DNA of 64,000 nt from Lachnospira pectinoschiza (GTDB taxonomy: Bacteria; Bacillota; Clostridia; Lachnospirales; Lachnospiraceae). The stretch lies in assembly GCF_020564355.1 (NCBI RefSeq), contig NZ_JAJCRR010000002.1, forward strand, positions 496,001-560,000, written 5' to 3'. How positions within the stretch are numbered: the stretch's first letter is position 1; each line of letters opens with the position of its first letter. Below the pieces are notes generated by a model. That model searched no databases and was not told the DNA's origin. It worked only from the letters and a program-made list of their open reading frames with translations. Of this stretch, positions 16,257 through 25,436 are shown in pieces. The position numbers and the translations under genes were made by a program.

Positions 16257-17033
16257 ATGGGAATTAATGTAAAATTACAGGTGTTCGAGGGACCATTAGA
16301 CCTTTTACTACACCTGATTGATAAAAACAAAGTAAACATTTATGATATTCCGATTGCAATGATTACGGAACAGTACATGGAATACGTCAATCAGATGGAC
16401 AAAGAGGATTTAAACGTTGTCAGTGAATTTTTAGTCATGGCAGCGACCCTTCTGGATATTAAATCTAAAATGCTTCTGCCAAAAGAAGTCAACGAAGAAG
16501 GTGTTGAGGAAGATCCGAGAGCCGAACTTGTTGAAAAACTGCTGGAGTACAAGCTTTTCAAATATATGTCGTATGAATTAAAGGACCGGCAGATTGATGC
16601 GGAGCGCGCCTTTTATAAAGAACCAACCGTTCCAAAAGAAGTCGCCGCATACCGCCCGCCTGTCAATTTAGAGGAGCTTATCGGAGATTTAACACTGCAC
16701 CGGCTCAATCAGATTTTTCAGGACGTTTTAAAGCGTCAGGAAGAAAAGATTGACCCAATCCGGAGCAAATTCGGAAAAATCGAAAAAGAAGAAGTCAGTA
16801 TGTCAGAAAAACTGGTGCAGGTACGTTCTTATTTAAAAGAACATAAGCAGTTCAGCTTCCGTCAGATGTTAAGTAAAAATTCGTCAAAAGTTTCGGTGAT
16901 TGTAACATTTCTTGTCATACTGGAATTGATTAAAACAGGTTTTGTCACGGTACAGCAGGAAAATACGATGGCAGACATCGAAATCACGGTTGTAAAAGAC
17001 CCGGATTTAATTGAAGATATTGAAGAGGAATAA
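16257..17033 (+). CDS. scpA: Segregation and condensation protein A
   Basis: 258 aa kleisin of the SMC-ScpAB condensin. N-terminal VFEGPLDLLLHLIDKNKVNIYDIPIAMITEQY is diagnostic; C-terminal winged helix SFRQMLSKNSSKVSVIVTFLVILELIK contacts the SMC head. The start ATG at 16257 sits after gtggga; an in-frame GTG at 16245 is possible but has no better site. scpB follows after 3 bp. Confidence 0.95.
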   Translation: MGINVKLQVFEGPLDLLLHLIDKNKVNIYDIPIAMITEQYMEYVNQMDKEDLNVVSEFLVMAATLLDIKSKMLLPKEVNEEGVEEDPRAELVEKLLEYKLFKYMSYELKDRQIDAERAFYKEPTVPKEVAAYRPPVNLEELIGDLTLHRLNQIFQDVLKRQEEKIDPIRSKFGKIEKEEVSMSEKLVQVRSYLKEHKQFSFRQMLSKNSSKVSVIVTFLVILELIKTGFVTVQQENTMADIEITVVKDPDLIEDIEEE

Positions 17034-17036
17034 AAA

Positions 17037-17660
17037 ATGGAAATGGAGTTAAAACAGGCAGAAGCCGCGATTGAAGCGGTGCTGTTTACAATGGGAGAAT
17101 CGGTGGAGGTATCAAAACTTGCCGCTGCCATTGACCACGATGAGGATACCACCAGAAAAATTGTACATAATATGATGGATAAATACGAAGCGGAAGACCG
17201 CGGCATTAAAATCATTGAACTGGAGAATGCATTTCAGTTATGCACCAAACAGGAATATTATGAAAATCTGATTAAAGTTGCCAGCCAGCCGCGAAAATAT
17301 GCATTGTCCGATGTGCTTTTGGAAACGCTCTCGATTATCGCTTATAAACAGCCTATTACCAAAATGGAGATTGAAAAAATCCGTGGTGTGAGCAGTGACC
17401 ATGCTGTAAACAAGCTGGTTGAATTCGGACTTGCCAAAGAACTTGGCAGGCTTGATGCACCGGGACGCCCAATGCTTTTCGGTACAACAGAAGAATTTTT
17501 AAGAGTATTCGGTGTACAGTCGATTGATGAGCTTCCTGTCATCAGTGAAGATTTAGTAGAGCAGTTCAAGGATGAGGTTGAGATGGAAGTCGAAGCTGAT
17601 GAACGGCAGGCACAGGAGCAGGCAGCGGACGAATCGGAACAGATTACACTCGATATATAA
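17037..17660 (+). CDS. scpB: Segregation and condensation protein B
   Basis: 207 aa, two winged-helix domains; dimer binds ScpA. Diagnostic LSIIAYKQPITKMEIEKIRGVSSDHAVNKLVE and GRPMLFGTTEEFLRVFG. The Shine-Dalgarno GAAGAGGAA overlaps the scpA stop region. The C-terminus is a Glu/Gln-rich tail. Confidence 0.95.
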   Translation: MEMELKQAEAAIEAVLFTMGESVEVSKLAAAIDHDEDTTRKIVHNMMDKYEAEDRGIKIIELENAFQLCTKQEYYENLIKVASQPRKYALSDVLLETLSIIAYKQPITKMEIEKIRGVSSDHAVNKLVEFGLAKELGRLDAPGRPMLFGTTEEFLRVFGVQSIDELPVISEDLVEQFKDEVEMEVEADERQAQEQAADESEQITLDI

Positions 17661-17688
17661 AAAGATTTTAGAAAGGAAGTCAATCATT

Positions 17689-19083
17689 ATGGAAAGAAAA
17701 AACGCATGGAAAAAATATGGCAAAGAGGATTTAAAAACAGTTTTTGATTTTTCTGAAGCGTACAGACAGTTCATTTCCTGCTGTAAAACAGAACGTGAAT
17801 GTGTAAAAGAGGCAGTACGGCTTGCAAAAGAACGGGGCTACCGTGATTTACAGGATGTCATTGCCAAAAATGAGACACTGTCAGCCGGTGATAAAGTATA
17901 TGCGGTTAATAAGGAAAAAGCCGTTGTATTATACCACATCGGAAAAGAACCGTTAGAAAAGGGCATGAACATTTTAGGCGCACATATCGACTCCCCACGC
18001 CTTGATATTAAGCAGGTGCCGTTATATGAAGATTCTGAACTGGTATTAATGGATACGCACTACTATGGCGGCATTAAAAAATATCAGTGGGTTGCACTTC
18101 CGCTTGCCTTACACGGCGTAGTTGCTTTAAAAGACGGCAGTGTCGTGGAAGTCTGCATTGGTGAAGATGCTTCTGACCCGGTTGTCGGCGTATCGGATTT
18201 GCTGATTCATCTTGCCGGTGAACAGATGAGCAAAAAGGCCGACAAAGTTATTGAAGGTGAAAATTTAGATATTCTTGTCGGCAGTATGCCGTCTTATGAA
18301 AAAGAAGAAGACGGAAAAGATGCAAAGGAAGCCGTTAAGAAAAATATTCTTGCGCTGTTAAAGGAAAAATACGGCATTGAAGAAGAAGATTTTATCTCTG
18401 CCGAGCTTGAAGCTGTTCCTGCCGGTCCTGCAAGAGATTACGGTATCGACAGAAGCATGATTATGGGTTACGGCCATGACGATAAAGTCTGCGCTTATCC
18501 TTCCTTAGCCGCCCTGTTAAATGCAGATAATCTGGACAAAACAGGTGTATGCGTACTTGTCGACAAAGAAGAAATCGGTAGTGTCGGTGCAACCGGTATG
18601 CACTCCCGTTTCTTTGAAAATATGACAGCAGAAGTTATGGAACGCATGGGACAGTATTCTGAATTAAAGCTGCGCCGCGCACTGACCGCTTCCAATATGC
18701 TCTCATCTGATGTCAATGCGGCATTTGACCCGAACTACGCAAGTGTCAGCGAAAAGAAAAATACGTCCTTCTTCGGAAATGGCATGGTCTTTATGAAATA
18801 TACCGGCGCTCGCGGAAAGAGCGGTTCTAATGACGCTTCGGCAGAATACCTTGCCGCATTAAGAAAGGTTATGGATGATGCCAATGTTACCTATCAGACT
18901 TCAGAACTTGGCAAGGTCGATGCAGGCGGCGGCGGAACCATTGCTTATATCATGGGCAATTATGGCATGAATGTCGTTGACAGCGGTGTTGCCGTACAGA
19001 ACATGCACGCACCGTTTGAAGTTATCAGCAAGGCAGACCTTTACGAAACCTACAGAGGTTACGAAGCTTTCCTGCATATGTAA
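17689..19083 (+). CDS. M18-family zinc aminopeptidase
   Basis: 464 aa. Start at 17689 with GAAAGGAAG upstream; an earlier in-frame ATG at 17572 lies inside scpB and is rejected. M18 features: AHIDSPRLDIKQ with the first metal His-x-Asp, ALHGVVALKDG, GYGHDDKVCAYPSLAALL with metal Asp, DKEEIGSVGATGMHSRF with the catalytic Glu pair, SDVNAAFDPNYASV, and a C-terminal NMHAPFEVISKADLYETY with the last His. Cytoplasmic, removes N-terminal residues from peptides. It follows scpB by 28 bp and may be in the same transcript. Confidence 0.92.
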   Translation: MERKNAWKKYGKEDLKTVFDFSEAYRQFISCCKTERECVKEAVRLAKERGYRDLQDVIAKNETLSAGDKVYAVNKEKAVVLYHIGKEPLEKGMNILGAHIDSPRLDIKQVPLYEDSELVLMDTHYYGGIKKYQWVALPLALHGVVALKDGSVVEVCIGEDASDPVVGVSDLLIHLAGEQMSKKADKVIEGENLDILVGSMPSYEKEEDGKDAKEAVKKNILALLKEKYGIEEEDFISAELEAVPAGPARDYGIDRSMIMGYGHDDKVCAYPSLAALLNADNLDKTGVCVLVDKEEIGSVGATGMHSRFFENMTAEVMERMGQYSELKLRRALTASNMLSSDVNAAFDPNYASVSEKKNTSFFGNGMVFMKYTGARGKSGSNDASAEYLAALRKVMDDANVTYQTSELGKVDAGGGGTIAYIMGNYGMNVVDSGVAVQNMHAPFEVISKADLYETYRGYEAFLHM

Positions 19084-19108
19084 ATGTTTATATGAATGGA
19101 GAAAACAA

Positions 19109-20065
19109 ATGAAGTGGAATAAATACTCAATCCAGACAACAACCGAAGCTGTTGATTTTATCAGCAGTATGCTCGGAGAACTGGGCATTGAAGGAATCGA
19201 AATTGAAGATAATGTACAGCTGACACAGGAAGAAGCAAAGACGATGTTTGTCGATTTTATCCCGGATTTACCGCCGGATGACGGCAGTGCAAAAGTCAAT
19301 TTCTATATTGACTCCGATGAAGACGACAATACAATTATGGACAAGGTCAAGGACGGTCTGGAAGAACTGCGCCTGTTCTGCAATGTCGGTGCAGGAACAA
19401 TTTCCGAATCCCAGACAGAAGATAAGGACTGGATTAACAACTGGAAGCAGTACTGGCATACCTTTACCATCGGTGACTTATATATCAAACCGACATGGGA
19501 GCCGTTAACAGAAGAAATGAAAGGACATGCGGTTTTAAGCATTGATCCGGGTACGGCATTCGGTACGGGTTCTCACGAAACGACCCGTATGGTGATCCGC
19601 CAGCTTCAGAAATATATCAAGGGCGGTGAAGAAGTCCTTGATGTCGGCTGTGGCAGTGGTATTTTATCCGTTGTTGCTTTAAAATACGGCGCAAAGCATG
19701 CATTTGGCACAGACCTTGATCCGAATGCGATTATTGCTTCCCATGAAAATGCAGAGCAGAACGACATTTCTGCCGCACAGCTGGAAGTCATTGAAGGAAA
19801 TATCATTGACGACAAGGCGGTTCAGGACAAATGCGGATACGAATGTTACGACATTGTATGTGCCAACATTTTAGCCGATGTATTAGAGCCGCTTTCTGCA
19901 GAAATTACACAGCATATGAAGCACGGCGCATATTTTATCACTTCCGGTATTATCAACACCAAAGAGCAGGAAGTCGTTGACGCTTTTAAAAAGAACCCTG
20001 AACTTGAAATTGTAGAAGTAAATCATGACGGCGAATGGGTCAACGTAACTGCCCGCCGCAGATAA
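19109..20065 (+). CDS. prmA: Ribosomal protein L11 methyltransferase
   Basis: 318 aa. It trimethylates L11 at Lys and N-terminal sites. N-terminal ferredoxin-like L11-recognition domain (1-110), then the SAM fold: LSIDPGTAFGTGSHETTRMV, VLDVGCGSGILSVVALKYGA and the active NPPY-like ANILADVLEPL. Start at 19109 after AATGGAG; an earlier in-frame ATG lies inside the aminopeptidase gene. rsmE follows, the usual prmA-rsmE order. Confidence 0.95.
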   Translation: MKWNKYSIQTTTEAVDFISSMLGELGIEGIEIEDNVQLTQEEAKTMFVDFIPDLPPDDGSAKVNFYIDSDEDDNTIMDKVKDGLEELRLFCNVGAGTISESQTEDKDWINNWKQYWHTFTIGDLYIKPTWEPLTEEMKGHAVLSIDPGTAFGTGSHETTRMVIRQLQKYIKGGEEVLDVGCGSGILSVVALKYGAKHAFGTDLDPNAIIASHENAEQNDISAAQLEVIEGNIIDDKAVQDKCGYECYDIVCANILADVLEPLSAEITQHMKHGAYFITSGIINTKEQEVVDAFKKNPELEIVEVNHDGEWVNVTARRR

Positions 20066-20104
20066 GCAGGATTCAGAGAAAAATGTTCTCGGAACGGAGA
20101 GGAA

Positions 20105-20842
20105 ATGTATCATTTTTTTTCAGAGCATGAGCATATTCATGACACCTATATTGATATTGTAGGTTCGGACGTGAATCATATTAAAAATGTACTGCGCTTA
20201 AAAACAGGAGATTCTTTGTTAATCAGCAGTGGGGATAATATTGACTACACCTGCCATATCGCACAGATTGACGAAGAGCATATCCGTGCGGACATTGACT
20301 CGGTTGACGAGCGCGGCAGGGAACTGGCTTCCAAAATCTATCTGTTTCAGGGACTTCCCAAAGCAGATAAAATGGAACTGGTCATTCAGAAAGCGGTTGA
20401 ACTTGGCGCTTTTGAGGTAATTCCGGTTGCCATGAAGCGGAGTGTCGTCAAACTCGATGCCAAAAAAGCCGAATCCAAAGTCAAACGCTGGAATGCCATT
20501 GCAGAAAGCGCGGCAAAGCAGAGTAAACGCAGTATCCTGCCTCAGGTATCCGATGTTGTAACCTTTGCACAGGCAGTGAAAATGGCAGAAAACTGTCAGA
20601 TAAAGTTACTGCCGTATGAATGTGCAGACGGCATGGAAAAGACCAAACGGCTTATTGAAAATATTACCCCGGGTCAGGACATCGCTGTTTTTATCGGTCC
20701 GGAGGGCGGCTTTGATTTGGACGAATTAGAGCTTGCAAAAGAAGCAGGCTGTGAAATCATCACGCTCGGAAAACGCATTTTGCGGACAGAAACCGCCGGC
20801 ATGATGCTGTTATCCGTCCTGATGTATCATTTAGAACAATAA
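20105..20842 (+). CDS. rsmE: 16S rRNA (uracil1498-N3)-methyltransferase
   Basis: 245 aa SPOUT-class enzyme. Motifs: IKNVLRLKTGDSL in the PUA-like domain, KADKMELVIQKAVELGAFEVIPVAMKRSVV, IGPEGGFDLDELELAKEAG and LGKRILRTETAGMMLLSVLMY forming the trefoil knot. A 5-bp hairpin GAGAA-aaatg-TTCTC (20076-20090) directly precedes its ggaacggagagg ribosome site. Confidence 0.95.
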   Translation: MYHFFSEHEHIHDTYIDIVGSDVNHIKNVLRLKTGDSLLISSGDNIDYTCHIAQIDEEHIRADIDSVDERGRELASKIYLFQGLPKADKMELVIQKAVELGAFEVIPVAMKRSVVKLDAKKAESKVKRWNAIAESAAKQSKRSILPQVSDVVTFAQAVKMAENCQIKLLPYECADGMEKTKRLIENITPGQDIAVFIGPEGGFDLDELELAKEAGCEIITLGKRILRTETAGMMLLSVLMYHLEQ

Positions 20843-20859
20843 TCACATGGGAGAAAATC

Positions 20860-22017
20860 ATGGAAGCATATTTAGACAACTCCGCAACAACGAAATGTGC
20901 CAGAGAAGTTGTTGAAACGGTTGTAAAAGCAATGCAGGACGATTATGGCAATCCGTCCTCTAAGCATATGAAAGGTGTCGATGCCGAACAGTATATCAAA
21001 CAGGCCGCCGCCACGATTGCCAGAAGCCTGAAATGTCAGGAAAAAGAATTGGTTTTTACGTCCGGCGGAACGGAATCCAACAATATGGCAATTATCGGAA
21101 CAGCTATGGCAAACAAGCGCCGCGGGAATCACGTTATCGTATCAAGCGTGGAACATTCTTCCGTCAAAGAGCCGTTTAACTTTCTGGAGGAGCAGGGCTT
21201 TCGCGTAACCTACCTTCCGGTTGATGCACAGGGCAGAGTATCCATAGATGCCCTGCGTGAAGCGCTCGATTCGGAAACGATTCTTGTATCGGTAATGTAT
21301 GCCAACAACGAAATCGGAACGGTTGAACCCATTGAAGAAATCGGTCAGATTGTCAAGCAGTTCAATCCTGAAATTGTATATCATGTAGATGCCATTCAGG
21401 CATATGGAAAATTTAAAATTGTTCCGAAAAAGTTAAATATTGATTTACTGTCTGTCAGCGGACACAAAATCCACGGACCGAAAGGCACCGGATTTTTGTA
21501 TGTGAAAGAAAAAACAAAGATAAAGCCCATTATTTTAGGCGGCGGACAGCAGAAAGCCATGCGTTCCGGTACGGAAAATGTGCCGGGAATCGCAGGACTG
21601 GGCGTTGCCGCAGGACTGATTTATAACAGCGCCTTCGATGAAAAAATACAGAAAATGTATGATTTGCGCAGTTATTTTATCGAAGAACTGCAAAAGCTTC
21701 CAGACGTGACAATCAACGGCTGTATGGGACGGGAATCCGCACCGCATATCGTCAGTGCATCATTTCGCGGTGTCCGCGCGGAAGTTTTATTACACGCGCT
21801 GGAAGATAGGAAGATTTACGTATCCTCCGGTTCTGCCTGCTCGTCCAATAAACCGGGATTAAGCAACACACTGGTTGCAATCCACTTAGACCCGGATTTG
21901 CTGGATTCCACAATCCGTTTCAGTTTCAGCTTTGAAACAACAAAGGAAGAACTGGATATGACACTGGAAGCTTTAAAAGAACTGCTTCCGGTACTGCGTA
22001 AATATACACGGCACTAA
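20860..22017 (+). CDS. Cysteine desulfurase (IscS/NifS family)
   Basis: 385 aa PLP enzyme. YLDNSATTKC at the start, SGGTESNNMAI, the HVDAIQAYGK region, the PLP lysine in SVSGHKIHGPKGTGFLYV and the catalytic cysteine loop SSGSACSSNKPG. Start after GGGAG. Adjacent thiI indicates the same division of labour as B. subtilis NifZ-ThiI: this enzyme supplies persulfide for 4-thiouridine in tRNA and possibly thiamine. It follows rsmE by 17 bp. Confidence 0.94.
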   Translation: MEAYLDNSATTKCAREVVETVVKAMQDDYGNPSSKHMKGVDAEQYIKQAAATIARSLKCQEKELVFTSGGTESNNMAIIGTAMANKRRGNHVIVSSVEHSSVKEPFNFLEEQGFRVTYLPVDAQGRVSIDALREALDSETILVSVMYANNEIGTVEPIEEIGQIVKQFNPEIVYHVDAIQAYGKFKIVPKKLNIDLLSVSGHKIHGPKGTGFLYVKEKTKIKPIILGGGQQKAMRSGTENVPGIAGLGVAAGLIYNSAFDEKIQKMYDLRSYFIEELQKLPDVTINGCMGRESAPHIVSASFRGVRAEVLLHALEDRKIYVSSGSACSSNKPGLSNTLVAIHLDPDLLDSTIRFSFSFETTKEELDMTLEALKELLPVLRKYTRH

Positions 22018-22027
22018 AATATCATGA

Positions 22028-22130
22028 TATAATACATCAATGAGCGGTGCAGGGAACACCACCGGTCATTATTCCTTACAGCTTCCGCCAAAGTTATCCG
22101 GCGGGAAATATAAGTGTTCCCGGAATGGAG
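22028..22130 (+). promoter_or_regulatory. Structured leader of thiI with -10 box
   Basis: TATAAT at 22028-22033 could be a -10 for a separate thiI transcript (no good -35 seen). Then GGGAACAC (22052-22059) pairs with GTGTTCCC (22114-22121), enclosing CCGCC (22085-22089) against GGCGG (22100-22104). The outer stem is immediately followed by ggaatggag, the Shine-Dalgarno of thiI. Confidence 0.55.
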
Positions 22131-22134
22131 AATT

Positions 22135-23313
22135 ATGTATAAAGCATTTTTGATTAAATACGGAGAAATCGGTGTCAAAGGAAAGAACCGTTATCTTTTT
22201 GAAGACGCCCTTGTAAGACAGATTCGCTATGCCTTAAAGAAAACAGACGGCGAATTTGAAGTAACCAAAGAAAACGGACGTATCTATGCAACGGCTGTCA
22301 GCGATTTTGATTTTGATGAAGCCGTAGAAGCCTTAAAGACCGTATTCGGTATTATCGGCATCTGCCCGGTTGTACAGATTGAAGACAACGGATTTGATGA
22401 CCTTGCCGATACTGTTATTAAGTATTTCGACTCCGCATACCCGGATAAGCATTTTTCTTTTAAGGTCAATGCCAGACGTGCAAGAAAGAATTACCCGATG
22501 GATTCCATGGAAATCAACATGGAAATGGGCGGAAGATTATTAGACGCATTTCCTGAATTAAGCGTTGACGTACATAATCCGGACGTTTTACTTCAGATTG
22601 AAATCCGTAATAAGATTAATATTTATTCAACAGAAATTCCGGGCCCGGGCGGTATGCCAGTCGGCACAGCCGGAAAAGCAATGTTACTGCTTTCGGGCGG
22701 TATCGACAGCCCGGTTGCCGGATACATGGTTGCAAAGCGCGGTGTCGAACTGGAAGCAACGTATTTCCATGCACCGCCATATACGAGCGAGCGGGCAAAG
22801 CAGAAGGTTATTGACCTTGCAAAGCTGGTTGCAAAATATTCCGGTCCGATTACATTAAATGTTGTTAACTTTACCGATATCCAGCTTGCCATTTACGAGA
22901 AATGCCCGCATGACGAACTGACAATCATCATGAGAAGATACATGATGCGCATTGCCGAAGAACTCGGTAAAGAAAGCGGCTGTCTGGGACTTGTTACTGG
23001 AGAGAGTATCGGTCAGGTAGCCAGCCAGACCATGCACAGTCTGTACTGCACCAACGAAGTATGTACGATGCCGGTATTTCGTCCGGTTATCGGATTTGAT
23101 AAGCAGGAAATCATTGATTTATCGGAAAAAATCGGTACATACGAAACCTCTATCCAGCCGTTTGAAGACTGCTGTACGATTTTCGTGGCAAAGCACCCGG
23201 TTACAAAGCCGAACTTAAATATTATCCAGCGTGATGAACATAACTTAGATGACTGTATTGACGAACTGTTTAAGACAGCCATTGAAACAACCGAAAAAAT
23301 CCGCATTGAATAA
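22135..23313 (+). CDS. thiI: tRNA 4-thiouridine synthase ThiI (no rhodanese domain)
   Basis: 392 aa. N-terminal ferredoxin-like domain, THUMP domain (about 60-165) and adenylating PP-loop domain with LLLSGGIDSPVAGYMVAKRG. C-terminus contains LVTGESIGQVASQT and PFEDCCTIFVAKHPVTKP. The rhodanese extension of E. coli ThiI is missing, as is usual in Firmicutes, so sulfur must come through the upstream desulfurase. Start at 22135 with GGAG; an earlier in-frame start at 22114 lies inside the leader stem. Confidence 0.95.
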   Translation: MYKAFLIKYGEIGVKGKNRYLFEDALVRQIRYALKKTDGEFEVTKENGRIYATAVSDFDFDEAVEALKTVFGIIGICPVVQIEDNGFDDLADTVIKYFDSAYPDKHFSFKVNARRARKNYPMDSMEINMEMGGRLLDAFPELSVDVHNPDVLLQIEIRNKINIYSTEIPGPGGMPVGTAGKAMLLLSGGIDSPVAGYMVAKRGVELEATYFHAPPYTSERAKQKVIDLAKLVAKYSGPITLNVVNFTDIQLAIYEKCPHDELTIIMRRYMMRIAEELGKESGCLGLVTGESIGQVASQTMHSLYCTNEVCTMPVFRPVIGFDKQEIIDLSEKIGTYETSIQPFEDCCTIFVAKHPVTKPNLNIIQRDEHNLDDCIDELFKTAIETTEKIRIE

Positions 23314-23325
23314 GATTTTTTACAA

Positions 23326-23377
23326 AATAAAAACTGCCGCGGCAAGGCAGAAGCTTTGAGCGGCAGTTTTTATTTTT
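23326..23377. terminator. Bidirectional terminator after thiI
   Basis: AATAAAAACTGCCGC against GCGGCAGTTTTTATT; symmetric, serving thiI and the convergent HPr-like gene. Confidence 0.88.
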
Positions 23378-23403
23378 ATTAAAATCACTATGTAAAACTG
23401 TAA

Positions 23404-23637
23404 TTAGTTTGCCATGTATGGCTTTAATACAGCAAGAATTGTATCGACATCAGAATCGGCATGAATATTTAAGTCGATTGGCTTTGATAAGTCCAGACTG
23501 AAAATACCCATGATAGATTTTGCATCAATAACGTATCTGCCTGATACAAGATCGAAGTCTACATCAAATTTTGTAATGTCATTTACAAAAGACTTTACTT
23601 TGTCGATAGAATTTAACGAAATTTTTACGGTTTTCAT
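23404..23637 (-). CDS. HPr-fold protein without the catalytic histidine (Crh-like)
   Basis: 77 aa from the ATG at 23637 (GGAGG 10 bp upstream); the longer form starting at 23658 begins inside that ribosome site. The fold matches HPr: KSIMGIFSLDLSKPIDLNI corresponds to the Ser46 helix KSIMGVMSL, so the regulatory serine is kept. The active-site GLHARPA stretch is replaced by SLNSIDKVKSFV, so phosphotransfer from enzyme I is impossible. This resembles B. subtilis Crh in principle: a Ser-phosphorylated co-repressor for CcpA. The assignment to catabolite control is inference; HPr kinase and CcpA are not in view. Confidence 0.8.
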   Translation of the reverse strand: MKTVKISLNSIDKVKSFVNDITKFDVDFDLVSGRYVIDAKSIMGIFSLDLSKPIDLNIHADSDVDTILAVLKPYMAN

Positions 23638-23679
23638 TGCGAAAATACCTCCTACCAAATAATATTTACTCTATTAGTT

Positions 23680-23708
23680 ATAATATCTATTTGGTAAAAT
23701 TATGTCAA
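23680..23708 (-). promoter_or_regulatory. Promoter of the HPr-like gene
   Basis: Minus strand TTGACA, 17 bp, TATTAT. Confidence 0.7.
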
Positions 23709-23737
23709 TACAAAAATAAAAGACAGGAGCAGAAAAA

Positions 23738-25066
23738 TTGAAAAAAGTTGCAATTCATAACCTGGGCTGTAAGGTCAATTCTTATGAAGCGGAATCTATG
23801 GAACAGATGCTTCGCGCCGCAGGTTATTCCATTGTTCCGTTTGATGAAAATGTTCCGGCAGACGTGTATATTATCAACACCTGTTCCGTAACGAATATTG
23901 CCGACCGCAAGTCCCGCCAGATGCTTCACAAGGCAAAGAAGATGAACCCGGATGCCATTGTCGTTGCCGCAGGCTGTTATGTACAGTCCGACAGTGAAGG
24001 TGTACAGAAAGATGAAGCGGTAGACCTTGTACTTGGCAATAACTGTAAAATTAATATTGTAGAAGCTCTTGAAAATTATGCCGCTGACCATGAATCCCAT
24101 ATCAGTGTACTGGATTTATCGGTAAAACAGCCTTATGAGGAACTGGAAATTGATAAGGTCAGTGAACATACCAGAGCCTATATTAAAATTCAGGACGGCT
24201 GTAACCAGTTTTGTTCTTACTGCATTATTCCTTATACCCGCGGCAGAATCCGCAGCCGCGAACTAGACGACATTTTAAAGGAAGTACACCGCCTTGCGGA
24301 CAACGGTTATCAGGAAATTGTCCTGACCGGAATCCACCTGACTTCTTACGGTGTGGACAATCAGAAGGGCAGTCTGTTAGAAGTCATTTCACGGATTCAT
24401 GAAATCGAAGGTGTGAAGCGAATCCGTCTGGGTTCATTAGAGCCGCGTGTTGTGACGGAAGAATTTGTATCGGCACTCGCCGCCATGGAAAAAGTATGCC
24501 CGCATTTTCATCTTTCCCTGCAAAGCGGCTGTGACAGCGTTTTAAAGCGCATGAACCGCAAATATACCACTGCCGAATATGAAGAAGGCTGTCGTATCCT
24601 TCGTAAATATTTTAACAATCCGGCGATTACAACCGATGTTATTGTGGGCTTCCCGCAGGAAACGGAAGAAGAATTTGAAACAACCTATGATTTTGTAAAA
24701 CGGATTCATTTTTATGAAATGCACGTTTTCAAATATTCGAGAAGAAAAGGCACGGTTGCCGATAAAATGGACGGTCAGGTCGATGAAAAGATTAAGACAC
24801 AGCGAAGTGGATGCCTTTTAGCACTTGAAAAGGAAATGTCTGCGGCATACCGCAAAGAAAGTCTTGGTCAGACGATGCAGGTTTTAATCGAAGAAAAGAT
24901 GACTTACAACGGCACAGACTACATGGCAGGATATACGAAAAATTATATCCGCGTGCTAGTTCCGGTGAGTGACCGGATGACAGAAGCCGCCGTCAATACC
25001 ATTGTCAACATAAACTGTAAGCAGATAACAGAAGATGAACTGTATATTATCGGCGAACTTTCTTAA
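23738..25066 (+). CDS. mtaB: tRNA (t6A37) methylthiotransferase MtaB
   Basis: 442 aa radical-SAM enzyme making ms2t6A in tRNA. TTG start after AGGAG. UPF0004 domain: HNLGCKVNSYEAESM, INTCSVTNIADRKSRQ, AAGCYVQ give the three auxiliary-cluster cysteines; radical SAM cluster GCNQFCSYCIIPYTRG (C-x3-C-x2-C); TRAM domain at the C-terminus. The RG-R-S-R signature places it with MtaB rather than MiaB or RimO. Confidence 0.92.
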   Translation: MKKVAIHNLGCKVNSYEAESMEQMLRAAGYSIVPFDENVPADVYIINTCSVTNIADRKSRQMLHKAKKMNPDAIVVAAGCYVQSDSEGVQKDEAVDLVLGNNCKINIVEALENYAADHESHISVLDLSVKQPYEELEIDKVSEHTRAYIKIQDGCNQFCSYCIIPYTRGRIRSRELDDILKEVHRLADNGYQEIVLTGIHLTSYGVDNQKGSLLEVISRIHEIEGVKRIRLGSLEPRVVTEEFVSALAAMEKVCPHFHLSLQSGCDSVLKRMNRKYTTAEYEEGCRILRKYFNNPAITTDVIVGFPQETEEEFETTYDFVKRIHFYEMHVFKYSRRKGTVADKMDGQVDEKIKTQRSGCLLALEKEMSAAYRKESLGQTMQVLIEEKMTYNGTDYMAGYTKNYIRVLVPVSDRMTEAAVNTIVNINCKQITEDELYIIGELS

Positions 25067-25096
25067 TCCCGGTAAAAATTTCCATATTAAAAGTGC

Positions 25097-25125
25097 TTGC
25101 ATTTTATAAAATGATATATTATAAT
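25097..25125 (+). promoter_or_regulatory. Promoter of T-box-tyrS
   Basis: TTGCAT, 17 bp, TATAAT; start near 25132. Confidence 0.75.
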
Positions 25126-25139
25126 CAGACCCATAATTA

Positions 25140-25423
25140 TATATTTCACAAAGCAATGAAGGAAACAAGTAGTATCTGTGAAAAGCAACAGAGAGCAGCC
25201 GGCAGGTGAGAGGCGCAGACCGGAAGCAGATATGAATACATTCCGGAGCAGCACTCCGAACAGGAAAGTACCCAAGTAGGCAGTGACGGATTGGTACACG
25301 TTATCGTACCCGGAGTATATTTGTACTTCATAAGATAAGCAGTGTGAGCTGTTTATGAATAAAGGTGGTAACACGTAAGCATCAGCTTTCGTCCTTTTAA
25401 ATAAGGGCGGAAGCTTTTTTTAT
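25140..25423 (+). promoter_or_regulatory. T-box riboswitch, tRNA-Tyr specific
   Basis: Uncharged tRNA binding prevents termination. The T-box sequence aaggtggtaacacg is at 25362-25375; stem I contains the specifier loop with TAC (Tyr) at 25237-25239 in gaatacattcc; the stem I distal region and the aagtaggcagtgacgga linker follow. The terminator is GCTTTCGTCCTT against AAGGGCGGAAGC with seven T (25384-25423). The downstream gene is tyrosyl-tRNA synthetase, in agreement with the specifier. Confidence 0.95.
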
Positions 25424-25436
25424 TAGAATTTTAAAT

